Source: Novisyntrophococcus fermenticellae
GTDB lineage: Bacteria > Bacillota > Clostridia > Lachnospirales > Lachnospiraceae
Length of the DNA: 64,000 bases
NCBI RefSeq assembly: GCF_018866245.1
Contig: NZ_CP076458.1
Coordinates: forward strand, 2,046,001 to 2,110,000
Reading direction: 5' to 3'
Positions within the stretch are counted from its first letter, which is position 1. The number at the start of each line of letters is the position of its first letter. Positions 16,803 through 24,924 of the stretch are shown here, piece after piece. The notes below the pieces were generated by a model that saw only the letters and a list, made by a program, of their open reading frames with translations, did no database searches and was not told the DNA's origin. The position numbers and the translations under genes were made by a program.

Positions 16803-17526
16803 TAAAACGCATTTCTGGAACTGGGAAAACGATGATGAATTGGGCGTCCGTACTCTTTACCTCGACGGCACCATTGCGGACGAAAGCTGGTGGGACGATG
16901 AAATCACACCCAGAATGTTCAAGGATGAGCTGTTTTCCGGCAGCGGAGATATCGTGGTGTGGATCAACTCTCCCGGCGGGGACTGCGTGGCGGCTTCACA
17001 GATTTACACCATGCTCATGGATTATACAGGCAATGTCACAGTAAAAATTGACGGTCTGGCGGCGAGTGCCGCTTCGGTCATCGCAATGGCGGGTACACAG
17101 GTGCTTATGGCTCCAACGGCGCTGCTGATGATTCATAATCCGATGTCAATTGCTATTGGCGATACCGAGGAAATGCAGAAGGCCATCGCCATGCTGGACG
17201 AGGTCAAGGAAAGCATCATCAACGCTTATGAAATCAAAACAGGGCAGTCGAGAGCGAAAATATCTCATCTCATGGACGGCGAAACCTGGATGAACGCCAA
17301 CAAGGCAATCGAGCTGGGCTTCGCAGACGGCATCTTGGAGGACTCCAAGCGCGGTCATACCGAAGATGTGGTCTTTGCATTTTCCCGCAGGGCGGTTACC
17401 AATTCGCTTATGAACAAGCTCATCTCTAAATCCGCTCCAAAGCCGGAGCAAAAGAAGCAGGATGCGCCGGTCGGCGTTTCCATCGAAGCGGCTATGCAGA
17501 AACTGCAAGCCCGTAAATACATTTAA
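16747..17526 (+). CDS. ClpP-like prohead protease
   Basis: A 259-residue S14-family (ClpP-like) protease. The serine motif is DGLAASAAS (Ser107), with His130 in MIHNP; the strand WINSPGGDCVAA is the classic ClpP substrate-binding turn. It matures the capsid by cleaving scaffold or the delta domain. CGGAGGAA lies upstream of the ATG within the portal gene. The C-terminal 50 residues are Lys/Gln-rich and could be scaffold-like. Confidence 0.93.
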   Translation: MDKTNRAQSPSKVPVRARDKTHFWNWENDDELGVRTLYLDGTIADESWWDDEITPRMFKDELFSGSGDIVVWINSPGGDCVAASQIYTMLMDYTGNVTVKIDGLAASAASVIAMAGTQVLMAPTALLMIHNPMSIAIGDTEEMQKAIAMLDEVKESIINAYEIKTGQSRAKISHLMDGETWMNANKAIELGFADGILEDSKRGHTEDVVFAFSRRAVTNSLMNKLISKSAPKPEQKKQDAPVGVSIEAAMQKLQARKYI

Positions 17527-17541
17527 CGGAGGTATTTGATT

Positions 17542-18723
17542 ATGAAAAAGGTACTCGAAATGCGTGAAAAACGCGCAAAGGCATGGGACGCGGCAAAGGC
17601 GTTCCTCGATACTCGCGCCAAGGATGGCGTCCTCTCTCCCGAAGACAATGCGACCTATGACAAGATGCTCGCGGATGTGGACGCAATGGCGCATCAGATT
17701 GCCATTGAGGAAGACCGCGTGGCAAGAGACGCCGCTATGGCTCAGCCGACCAGCTCGCCCATTACGGTAAAACCCAACGCACAGAACGGAAAGCCCGTCA
17801 GCCCCAGAGCGACCGCCGAATACCGCGAGGACTTCTTGAACCTCGTGCGCGGTAAGCGGCCGATTCACAATGTTATGGAGGAAGGCACTCCTTCTACCGG
17901 CGGCTATATCGTTCCGGTTGAATTTGACAGCACCCTTGTGCAGGCGCTTGCCCGTGAGAATGTAATTCGTTCTCTGGCAAAGGTTATCACCACCGCCGCA
18001 CCGCACAGAATTAACGTAGCACTCACCGATGTGTCCGCCGACTGGGTAGCGGAAAGCGGTACGTTTACGCCCAGCACTCCTACCTTCAATCAACTCTCCC
18101 TTGACGCTTATACGCTCCGTGCGGCGGCGCTGGTTTCAGAGGAACTGCTTCAGGATTCCATGTTTGATCTCGAAGCCTACCTCATCGACAACTTCGCCCG
18201 CGCTTTTGCGGCGAAGGAAGAGCAGGCATTCTGCGTCGGTAACGGCAGCGGTCAGCCCACGGGCATCTTCACCGCGAGTGGCGGCGACGTCGGCGTAACC
18301 ACCGCAACTGCGGCGGATATTAAGGCTGATGAAATCATCGACCTAACCTATTCCCTCAAGGATGGCTATAAGAAAAATGCCGTGTTTGTTTTGAGCAGCG
18401 CCACTCTCGCAGGCATCCGCAAACTGAAGGACGGCAACGGCGCATATATGTGGCAGCCGTCTCTGCAGGCAGGTCAGCCTGACCGTCTTCTCGGTTTCCC
18501 GGTGTATGTCTCCCAGTATGCTCCAACCATTGCGGCAGGTGCATATACCGTTGCTTTCGGCGACTTCCAGAACTACTGGATTGCCGACCGCAGTGGCAGA
18601 ACCGTGCGCCGTGCGGACGAACTGCATATCGCCAACCTGCAGACCGGTTTCTACGCTTTCCAGCGTGTGGACGGCAAGACCGTACTGCCCGAGGGCATCA
18701 AGCTGCTCAAGCAGCACGCTTAA
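17542..18723 (+). CDS. Major capsid protein, HK97 fold
   Basis: A 393-residue HK97-type capsid protein. Residues 1-100 are a charged helical delta/scaffold domain (EMREKRAKAWDAAKAFL). The mature part begins near residue 105, with GGYIVPVEFDSTLV, ALVSEELLQDS and RRADELHIANLQ. The protease encoded just upstream probably removes the N-terminal domain. Start at the ATG at 17542, with GGAGG at 17528-17532; TTG at 17536 is an in-frame alternative. Confidence 0.95.
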   Translation: MKKVLEMREKRAKAWDAAKAFLDTRAKDGVLSPEDNATYDKMLADVDAMAHQIAIEEDRVARDAAMAQPTSSPITVKPNAQNGKPVSPRATAEYREDFLNLVRGKRPIHNVMEEGTPSTGGYIVPVEFDSTLVQALARENVIRSLAKVITTAAPHRINVALTDVSADWVAESGTFTPSTPTFNQLSLDAYTLRAAALVSEELLQDSMFDLEAYLIDNFARAFAAKEEQAFCVGNGSGQPTGIFTASGGDVGVTTATAADIKADEIIDLTYSLKDGYKKNAVFVLSSATLAGIRKLKDGNGAYMWQPSLQAGQPDRLLGFPVYVSQYAPTIAAGAYTVAFGDFQNYWIADRSGRTVRRADELHIANLQTGFYAFQRVDGKTVLPEGIKLLKQHA

Positions 18724-18736
18724 GGAGGGTTAATTC

Positions 18737-18958
18737 ATGAGCGAATATAACGCAAAAAACTACACCGAACAGGGCGGTGAGAAAACCGTCATTGGCGGGA
18801 CACTCGAAATTCTGGAGGGAGCCTCTGTAACGGGGCTTCCTGCTGCGGAAAATCAGGCGGACAGCACTGCCACCGATGCCGCCGGTCTGGTTACAGATTT
18901 CAATGCCCTGCTTGCCAAGCTGAAAGCGGCGGGTTTGATGGTGGCGGACGAAGAATGA
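18737..18958 (+). CDS. Head fibre-like small protein
   Basis: A 73-residue protein: YNAKNYTEQGGEKTVIGGTL, then a low-complexity Ala/Thr stretch, then LVTDFNALLAKLKAAGLM. The combination resembles the anchoring part of phage head fibre proteins encoded just after the capsid gene. The assignment is by pattern and position only. AAGGAGG precedes the ATG. Confidence 0.6.
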   Translation: MSEYNAKNYTEQGGEKTVIGGTLEILEGASVTGLPAAENQADSTATDAAGLVTDFNALLAKLKAAGLMVADEE

Positions 18959-18974
18959 CAAGGAGGCGGACGGC

Positions 18975-19292
18975 ATGAAAGCTGATAACCTTCTCCCCAA
19001 AGTCAAAACGCACCTCATTCTTTCACACGACGAGGACGACGGCCTGCTGCTGAGATATATTGCCGCCGCCGTCTCCTATGCCGAAAGCTACCAGCATGTT
19101 TCCAAGGGCTATTATGAGGAAACGTCCATGCCGTCCACCACAGAGCAGGCCGTGATTATGCTGTCGTCCTTCTTTTATGAAAGTCGGGACGGCAGCACGG
19201 CCGGCTTTTTTGGCGATAGTGTACAGGCGGGGCAGCAGGTGTGGGATACGGTCAATATGCTTCTTCGGCTTGACCGGGATTGGAAGGTGTGA
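18975..19292 (+). CDS. Head-tail connector (gp6-like) protein
   Basis: A 105-residue helical protein (LLPKVKTHLILSHDEDDGLL, YIAAAVSYAESYQ) of the phage head-tail connector / DNA packaging type. It would form the ring beneath the portal. It is located directly after the capsid genes and 2 bases before the head-closure gene, the canonical order. Confidence 0.88.
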   Translation: MKADNLLPKVKTHLILSHDEDDGLLLRYIAAAVSYAESYQHVSKGYYEETSMPSTTEQAVIMLSSFFYESRDGSTAGFFGDSVQAGQQVWDTVNMLLRLDRDWKV

Positions 19293-19294
19293 TT

Positions 19295-19630
19295 ATGTCC
19301 TTTGGCAAGATGAACACCCAGATTGACATCATCTCCACCACCCCGGTGAAGGACGCGGACGGCTTTGTTACCAACGGAGACCATGTTGTTGCTTCTATCC
19401 GCGCATACAAAGAGGACCGCCACGGAAACGAGCGATGGGCGAATATGGCGGTGTTCAGCGAAGCGACGGCCCTCTTCCGTTTTCGGAAGATTCCTGGTAC
19501 AGAGATTACTACTTCTCTGTTTATCGTCTGCGGTAATGAGCAATATCGAATTGTCAGCGCGGAGGATGTTCGCGGGCGTGGGATGTATGTCGAAGTGCTC
19601 GCAGAAAAGCAGGAAGGGACGGTGAGGTAA
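19295..19630 (+). CDS. Head closure (head-tail adaptor) protein
   Basis: A 111-residue beta-rich protein of the SPP1 gp16-like head-tail adaptor family (GKMNTQIDIISTTPVKD, then ASIRAYKEDRHG). It seals the capsid after packaging. The start at 19295 is close to the preceding stop, with GGAAGG upstream; the in-frame codon at 19280 lies inside the connector gene. Overlaps the next gene by one base. Confidence 0.86.
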   Translation: MSFGKMNTQIDIISTTPVKDADGFVTNGDHVVASIRAYKEDRHGNERWANMAVFSEATALFRFRKIPGTEITTSLFIVCGNEQYRIVSAEDVRGRGMYVEVLAEKQEGTVR

Positions 19631-20061
19631 TGGCAAAAGTCCAAATTAAGATGCCGGAGGAATTTCTTTTGAAGGTTTCCCGGCTAGCTGACCAAACAGA
19701 CGTAATAATCCCCAAAGTGTTGGAAGCTGGTGGCGAGGTTGTTCTGACCAAAGTGAAGTCGAATCTGTCAAGTGCAGTCGGCAGCGGCACAAAGGAAAAA
19801 AGCCGCTCCACCGGCGAACTGGAACGCTCCCTCGGGCTTTCTCCAGCCAAGCAGAACCGGAACGGTAACTGGGATGTTAAAATTGGTTTTGCCGAGCCGC
19901 GCTCTGATGGGAACTCCAACGCCAAAATTGCCAACATTCTCGAATACGGCAAATCCGGCCAGCCGCCCAAGCCTTTTTTAAAGCCCGCAAGGACTCAGAG
20001 CAAAAGCGCCTGCATTGAAACCATGAAGTCAAAGCTTCAGGAGGAGGTCGACGGAATATGA
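19630..20061 (+). CDS. HK97 gp10-like head-tail joining protein
   Basis: A 143-residue protein of the HK97-gp10 family (VEAGGEVVLTKVKSNL-like segment, NAKIANILEYGKSGQPPKPFLKPA). It belongs to the neck or tail completion set. Overlaps both neighbours by 1-4 bases, consistent with tight co-translation. Confidence 0.87.
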   Translation: MAKVQIKMPEEFLLKVSRLADQTDVIIPKVLEAGGEVVLTKVKSNLSSAVGSGTKEKSRSTGELERSLGLSPAKQNRNGNWDVKIGFAEPRSDGNSNAKIANILEYGKSGQPPKPFLKPARTQSKSACIETMKSKLQEEVDGI

Positions 20062-20396
20062 GCATTTTAACAGAATTGAACACATTGCTTTCGCCTGTTC
20101 TCCCTGTGGAAACGGGCGTTTTTTCCGGCGTTCCTCCCGACGAATACCTTGTATTCACACCCATGACGGACGAATTTGCCCTGTTTGGAAATAACACACC
20201 GCTCTTCGATATCTCCGAAGTGCGGATTTCGCTGTTTTCCAAAGGCAACTACCTCCAGAGGAAAAGGCAGATAACAGCGCTGCTTCTGGGAGCAGAATTT
20301 ACGATTACCGACCGCCGGTATATCGGCCATGAGGACGATACCGGCTACCACCACTACGCCATTGATGTGGAAAAATCATACGAAACGGAGGAATAA
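20058..20396 (+). CDS. Tail terminator-like protein
   Basis: A 112-residue protein in the position of the tail terminator, between gp10-like and major tail protein genes. Features: MSILTELNTLLSPVLPVETG, YLVFTPM, and RISLFSKGNYLQRKRQI, a pattern shared with clostridial minor capsid/tail completion proteins. Function is inferred from gene order. Confidence 0.75.
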   Translation: MSILTELNTLLSPVLPVETGVFSGVPPDEYLVFTPMTDEFALFGNNTPLFDISEVRISLFSKGNYLQRKRQITALLLGAEFTITDRRYIGHEDDTGYHHYAIDVEKSYETEE

Positions 20397-20399
20397 ATT

Positions 20400-20990
20400 A
20401 TGGCGACAATCGGTCTTGATAAACTGTATTATTCAAAAATAACCGAGGATTCCAACGGCGAAGAAACCTACTCTACGCCTTTGGTGCTTGCCAAAGCCAT
20501 CACCGCCGAACTCTCGGTGGAACTGGTGGAGGCAATATTATACGCTGACGACGGTGCCGCCGAAGTGGTGAAAGACTTCAACAGCGGTACGCTCACCCTC
20601 GGCGTTGACGACATCGGCCCCACGGCAGCGGCGGATCTGACCGGCGCATCCACAGACGATAACGGCGTACTGATCTCCGCCAGTGAAAATGTGGGAACGC
20701 CTGTCGCGGTAGGCTTCCGCGCAAAGAAAGCAAACGGTACCTACCGTTATTTCTGGCTTTACCGCGTAAAATTCGGCCTGCCAGCGACCAATCTGCAGAC
20801 CAAGGCAGACTCCATCACTTTCTCCACGCCGACTATCGAAGGGACGGTCATGCGCCGCAATAAGCTGGATGCTTTTGGCAAACATCCGTGGAAAGCGGAG
20901 GTTACCGAAGGCGACGCCGGAGTTGCTTCCGCTACAATCACCGGTTGGTTCACCGAGGTTTATGAACCGGTCTATACACCGGAGCCGTAA
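20400..20990 (+). CDS. Major tail protein, phi13 family
   Basis: A 196-residue tail tube protein of the phi13 family: MATIGLDKLYYSKITED at the start, followed by ITAELSVELVEAILYADDGA and a C-terminal beta domain. It polymerises into the long non-contractile tail tube. The gene starts 3 bases after the previous stop, with CGGAGG upstream. Confidence 0.92.
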   Translation: MATIGLDKLYYSKITEDSNGEETYSTPLVLAKAITAELSVELVEAILYADDGAAEVVKDFNSGTLTLGVDDIGPTAAADLTGASTDDNGVLISASENVGTPVAVGFRAKKANGTYRYFWLYRVKFGLPATNLQTKADSITFSTPTIEGTVMRRNKLDAFGKHPWKAEVTEGDAGVASATITGWFTEVYEPVYTPEP

Positions 20991-21002
20991 GGAGGATTCT
21001 GA

Positions 21003-21619
21003 ATGGATAACGTCATTTTTACAAATACCGCTGAAAGAAGCGCCGCTATCAATATTGGCGGCAAGGAATATGAACTGGTACTGACCACCCGCGCAACCAA
21101 GGCGATTGCAGGACGGTACGGCGGGTTGGAGAACCTTGGCGAGAAGCTTATGAAATCAGAAAATTTTGAAATGGCGCTGGATGAGATCGTGTGGCTTTTA
21201 ACCCTGCTCGCTAACCAGTCTGTTTTAATTCATAACCTCAAAAACAAGGATGCCCCGCAGGAGCTCCTGACAGAGGAAGAGGTAGAGCTTCTCACCTCAC
21301 CGCTTGATTTGGCGGCCTACAAAAATGCGATTACAGAGGCAATGTTCAAAGGCACCAAGCGCAACGTGGAAAGTGAGGACGAAACCTCCTTAAAAAACGC
21401 GCAAGTCGAGTAGACGGACTGTGTCAGCAAACTGACGCGGAAACCTTTACTCGACTTCTTTATTACGGAACGGTGCAGATGGGTATGGGCTCGGAGGAAT
21501 TCTGGCTCATGCCCATCGGCTTGTTTCTGGACCTGTGGGCCTGCCACAAACAGTTTCTCGGCATGGAAAAGCCGAAGAAAACACGGACGATCGACGATAT
21601 CATTCCGCCCGGAATCTAA
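21003..21619 (+). CDS. Tail assembly chaperone: gpG at 21003-21413, gpG-T by -1 frameshift to 21619
   Basis: The zero-frame product (136 residues, ending at 21413) is a tail assembly chaperone with VLTTRATKAIAGRYGG and an acidic C-terminus. At 21392-21398 the heptamer A AAA AAC is in the zero-frame phase. A -1 shift there extends the protein by 73 residues to the stop at 21617-21619, ending TIDDIIPPGI. The extension contains GMGSEEFWLMPIGLFLDLW, typical of the T half in Gram-positive siphoviruses, and has no start codon of its own. A strong hairpin begins 4 bases after the heptamer. GpG and gpG-T coat the tape measure protein during tail assembly. Confidence 0.9.
21392..21457 (+). promoter_or_regulatory. 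Programmed -1 ribosomal frameshift signal
   Basis: Slippery AAAAAAC at 21392-21398. After a 4-base spacer, a perfect 10-bp stem follows: AAGTCGAGTA (21403-21412) pairs with TACTCGACTT (21448-21457). The enclosed loop carries a second hairpin (GTCAG-CAAA-CTGAC near 21423-21436). The zero-frame stop codon TAG (21411-21413) lies inside the stem. Confidence 0.9.
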
Positions 21620-21633
21620 GGAGGTGAGCAGAA

Positions 21634-24057
21634 ATGGCGGACAATTTCGGCTTAAAAATCGGCGTTGAGGGCGAGCGCGAGTTTAAAAAGGCGCTTTCGG
21701 ATATCAACCAGAGCTTCAAGGTACTCGGTTCTGAAATGCAGCTGGTCACCAGCCAGTTTGATAAAAACGACAAATCCGTACAGGCGCTCACCTCACGCAA
21801 TGAAGTCCTAAATAAGGAAATCGACGCGCAGAAAAGCAAGATTGAAACCTTGCGTGCCGCCCTGCAGAACGCCTCTGAATCCTTCGGTGAAAATGACCGC
21901 CGCACCCAAAACTGGCAGATTCAGCTGAACAAGGCACAGGCGGAGCTTAACGGCATGGAGCGCGAGCTTGCACAGTCGACGGAAGCTACCGACAATCTTG
22001 GCGACGAACTGAAGGACACCGCTGACGAAGCGGAGAAATCCGGTCCGAGGTTTGAAAAGCTGGGAGGTGTCCTCAAAGGCATCGGCGTAACGATAGGTGC
22101 GGTGGCTGTTGCGGCAGGCGCGGCGGCAATCAAGCTGGGCAAAGAAGTCGTGCAGCAGTTCGGCGAGCTGGAACAGAATCTCGGAGGCTCGGAAGCGGTC
22201 TTCGGCGCATATGCCGCATCAATTCAAAAAACAGGCGAGGAAGCGTATAAAAATCTCGGTGTATCCCAGTCGGAATATCTAGCTACGGCCAACAAAATGG
22301 GTGCTCTGTTTCAGGGTTCCGGCATCGCACAGCAAAAAAGTCTGGAGCTGACTGAAAAGGCCATGCAACGTGCTGCAGATATGGCATCAGTCATGGGCAT
22401 CGATATGTCCACCGCCATGGAAGCCGTCACCGGTGCGGCGAAGGGCAACTTTACCATGATGGACAATTTGGGCGTTGCAATGAACGCGACCAGCATTCAG
22501 GCGTACGCCGCCTCGAAGGGTCTGGATTTCGTATGGAATAGCGCGAGCAATGCCGAAAAAGCCGAAGTCGCCATGCAGATGTTCTTCGAGAACACGGAGC
22601 AGTACGCCGGCAACTTTGCAAGGGAATCCACGCAAACCATCAGCGGCTCTATCGGATTGCTGCAGGCAGCCCTATCTTCGTTTACGGCGGGACTTGGCAA
22701 CGCAGATGCTGATATGACGAATCTGACGCAGAACCTTGTGGACGCGTTCCAAGCTGTAGTAAAGAATGTCGTGCCGGTACTTGAAAACATCGTTGCGGCA
22801 CTCCCGCAAGCAACGGGAGCAATTTTGCAGGCGGTCGGTGACCTTCTTCCTTTGCTGCTTGAAACGGTGACGAACATCTTCACGCAGGTACTGAACACGA
22901 TTTTATCGCTCCTGCCCGAACTCATCCCCGCAGCCGTAGACGCTGTGATGACAATAGTCGGAGCGCTGATTGACAGTCTTCCACTTCTCGTCGACGCGGC
23001 GGTTCAATTGGTAACGGCTCTTGTCGGCGGCATCGGCTCAGCTTTGCCAAAACTTATCCCAGCGGCAGTAAGCGCGGTCTCAACTATCGTTCAAGGCTTG
23101 GCGGATAACCTTCCCATGATTCTGGATGCGGCACTGCAGCTCATTCTTGGGCTTGCCCAGGGTCTGCTAGATGCGATTCCGCAGTTAATCGCCGCCCTGC
23201 CTTCGATTATTACTGCCATCGTTTCCTTTATCATCGCGGCGATACCACAGATTATCGACGCGGGCATTCAGCTGCTGACCTCTCTGGTTGAGGCGCTGCC
23301 TGTAATTATCGAGGCAATTGTGGAAGCCATACCGCAAATCATCGACGGGATTATTACGGCAGTCATTCAATCTATCCCACTCATTATCGATGCGGGGGTG
23401 CGACTCCTCATATCGCTGATTAAAAACCTACCCCTTATCATTACAACGGTGGTCAAGGCTATCCCGCAGATTGTCGGCAGTTTGGTGAACGCCATCGTCG
23501 GGAACATCGATAAGATTATCCTTGCGGGCGTTCAGCTGCTTGTTGCTTTGATTGCGAACCTGCCGAAAATCATCGTCGAGGTGGTCAAGGCGGTTCCGCA
23601 GATTATCACGGGATTGGTTAAAGCGTTCGCCAGCTATATTGGGCAGATGGCTCAGGTTGGCGGCAACCTCATCAAAGGGTTGTGGCAGGGCATCTCGGAC
23701 GCGGGCGCATGGCTGTGGAACAAAATCAGCAGCTTTTTCGGTGGGATTGTAAACCGTATCAAGGACTTCTTCGGCATCCACTCTCCCTCCACTCTTTTTG
23801 CCGGGCTTGGTAAGAACATGGGTGAAGGCATCGGTGTGGGCTTCGAGGACGCCATGTCCGCCGTTTCACGGGATATGCAGAACGCCATCCCCACACGCTT
23901 CGATTTCAGTACCGGCGACATGTCCGGGCAAAGCGGATCTGTTCCCGGCACGAACATTACGCAGAACATCTCCGTAGTGACGCCGAAAGCACTGTCCGAA
24001 AAGGAACTGGCAAGAGAATTCAAGAACCTATCGCGCAAGCTGGCACTGGAGTATTAA
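21634..24057 (+). CDS. Tail tape measure protein
   Basis: An 807-residue tape measure. Residues 1-125 are helical and charged, probably coiled coil. Residues about 145-330 form a transmembrane-like and soluble segment with LGVSQSEYLATANKMG. From about 370 to 670 there is a long hydrophobic array of degenerate roughly 20- and 37-residue repeats (variants of AIPQIIDAGIQLL, LPLIIDA, VKAIPQIV). The C-terminal part has LIKGLWQGISDAGAWLWNKI and FFGIHSPSTLF, conserved in tape measures. It sets tail length and helps DNA passage through the host membrane. Confidence 0.94.
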   Translation: MADNFGLKIGVEGEREFKKALSDINQSFKVLGSEMQLVTSQFDKNDKSVQALTSRNEVLNKEIDAQKSKIETLRAALQNASESFGENDRRTQNWQIQLNKAQAELNGMERELAQSTEATDNLGDELKDTADEAEKSGPRFEKLGGVLKGIGVTIGAVAVAAGAAAIKLGKEVVQQFGELEQNLGGSEAVFGAYAASIQKTGEEAYKNLGVSQSEYLATANKMGALFQGSGIAQQKSLELTEKAMQRAADMASVMGIDMSTAMEAVTGAAKGNFTMMDNLGVAMNATSIQAYAASKGLDFVWNSASNAEKAEVAMQMFFENTEQYAGNFARESTQTISGSIGLLQAALSSFTAGLGNADADMTNLTQNLVDAFQAVVKNVVPVLENIVAALPQATGAILQAVGDLLPLLLETVTNIFTQVLNTILSLLPELIPAAVDAVMTIVGALIDSLPLLVDAAVQLVTALVGGIGSALPKLIPAAVSAVSTIVQGLADNLPMILDAALQLILGLAQGLLDAIPQLIAALPSIITAIVSFIIAAIPQIIDAGIQLLTSLVEALPVIIEAIVEAIPQIIDGIITAVIQSIPLIIDAGVRLLISLIKNLPLIITTVVKAIPQIVGSLVNAIVGNIDKIILAGVQLLVALIANLPKIIVEVVKAVPQIITGLVKAFASYIGQMAQVGGNLIKGLWQGISDAGAWLWNKISSFFGGIVNRIKDFFGIHSPSTLFAGLGKNMGEGIGVGFEDAMSAVSRDMQNAIPTRFDFSTGDMSGQSGSVPGTNITQNISVVTPKALSEKELAREFKNLSRKLALEY

Positions 24058-24070
24058 AGGAGGGACGGTT

Positions 24071-24922
24071 ATGGAACTAACCTATATCAATGCAAATGGC
24101 AAAAGCATCACGCTCAAACAAGGCCGCCCGTATTTTCTTAAAAAAATAGACGGTGCTGGCGACATTCGTCAGACCGTTAACACGTTCAAGGCACCGGATC
24201 AGGACGGCGCTTTTTACATCTCCTCAACACTGGATATGCGCAATATCACGCTGGAAGGCACAGTCATCGCGGACACACCTGATGAAGCCTACGCACGAAG
24301 GCACACCTTTCTTCAAATATTCAGCCCCAAGGTGAACGGGACGCTCCTGTACCGGGAGCGGCAAATTGCCTGTGTCGTTGAGGAAGCGGGCTTTACAGTT
24401 TCCACCCGGCAGCGGATACCCGGATTTTTTGTCAGTTTACTCTGCCCATCTCCGTTCTTCGAGACGCAGAATGAGGTTCGCGAGGAACTGGCATCATGGA
24501 TACCAATGTTCGAATTCGAACTGGATATACCGGAAAGCGGCATGGAATTCGGAATGCGTCAGCCCAGTCAGATTATCACGGTAGATAACATTGGCGATGT
24601 TTCATGCGGCTGTGAAATTGTGTTCCGGGCGCTGGGTACGGTGACAAATCCGGAACTGCTGAATATGGACACAGGGGAATATATCCGGCTCCTCACGACA
24701 ATGAGCATCGGGGATGAACTCCGGGTATACACGCATTTTGCCGGAAAGCGCGTGGTCAGCGTTGACGGCTCGACAGTAACAAACGCATTCTCTCTATTGG
24801 ATACCGGGTCGGCGTTTTTCCAGCTTGCCGCCGGGGTGAATACTTTGCGTTATGACGCTTCAGTCAATATGGAACTACTGGAGGTCAGCATTTATTATCG
24901 GCCACAGTTTCTGGGGGTGTAA
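24071..24922 (+). CDS. Distal tail protein (Dit)
   Basis: A 283-residue siphovirus distal tail protein (phage tail family), with DQDGAFYISSTLDMRNITLEG and an N-terminal beta sandwich followed by a C-terminal carbohydrate-binding-like domain. It forms the hub ring that joins the tail tube to the Tal protein. It starts 13 bases after the tape measure stop, with AGGAGGG, and lies 2 bases before the next gene. Confidence 0.88.
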   Translation: MELTYINANGKSITLKQGRPYFLKKIDGAGDIRQTVNTFKAPDQDGAFYISSTLDMRNITLEGTVIADTPDEAYARRHTFLQIFSPKVNGTLLYRERQIACVVEEAGFTVSTRQRIPGFFVSLLCPSPFFETQNEVREELASWIPMFEFELDIPESGMEFGMRQPSQIITVDNIGDVSCGCEIVFRALGTVTNPELLNMDTGEYIRLLTTMSIGDELRVYTHFAGKRVVSVDGSTVTNAFSLLDTGSAFFQLAAGVNTLRYDASVNMELLEVSIYYRPQFLGV

Positions 24923-24924
24923 GG

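Noticed and set aside
17146..18093. Minus-strand open frame of 315 codons opposite protease and capsid
   Set aside because: Shadow of well-recognised structural genes.
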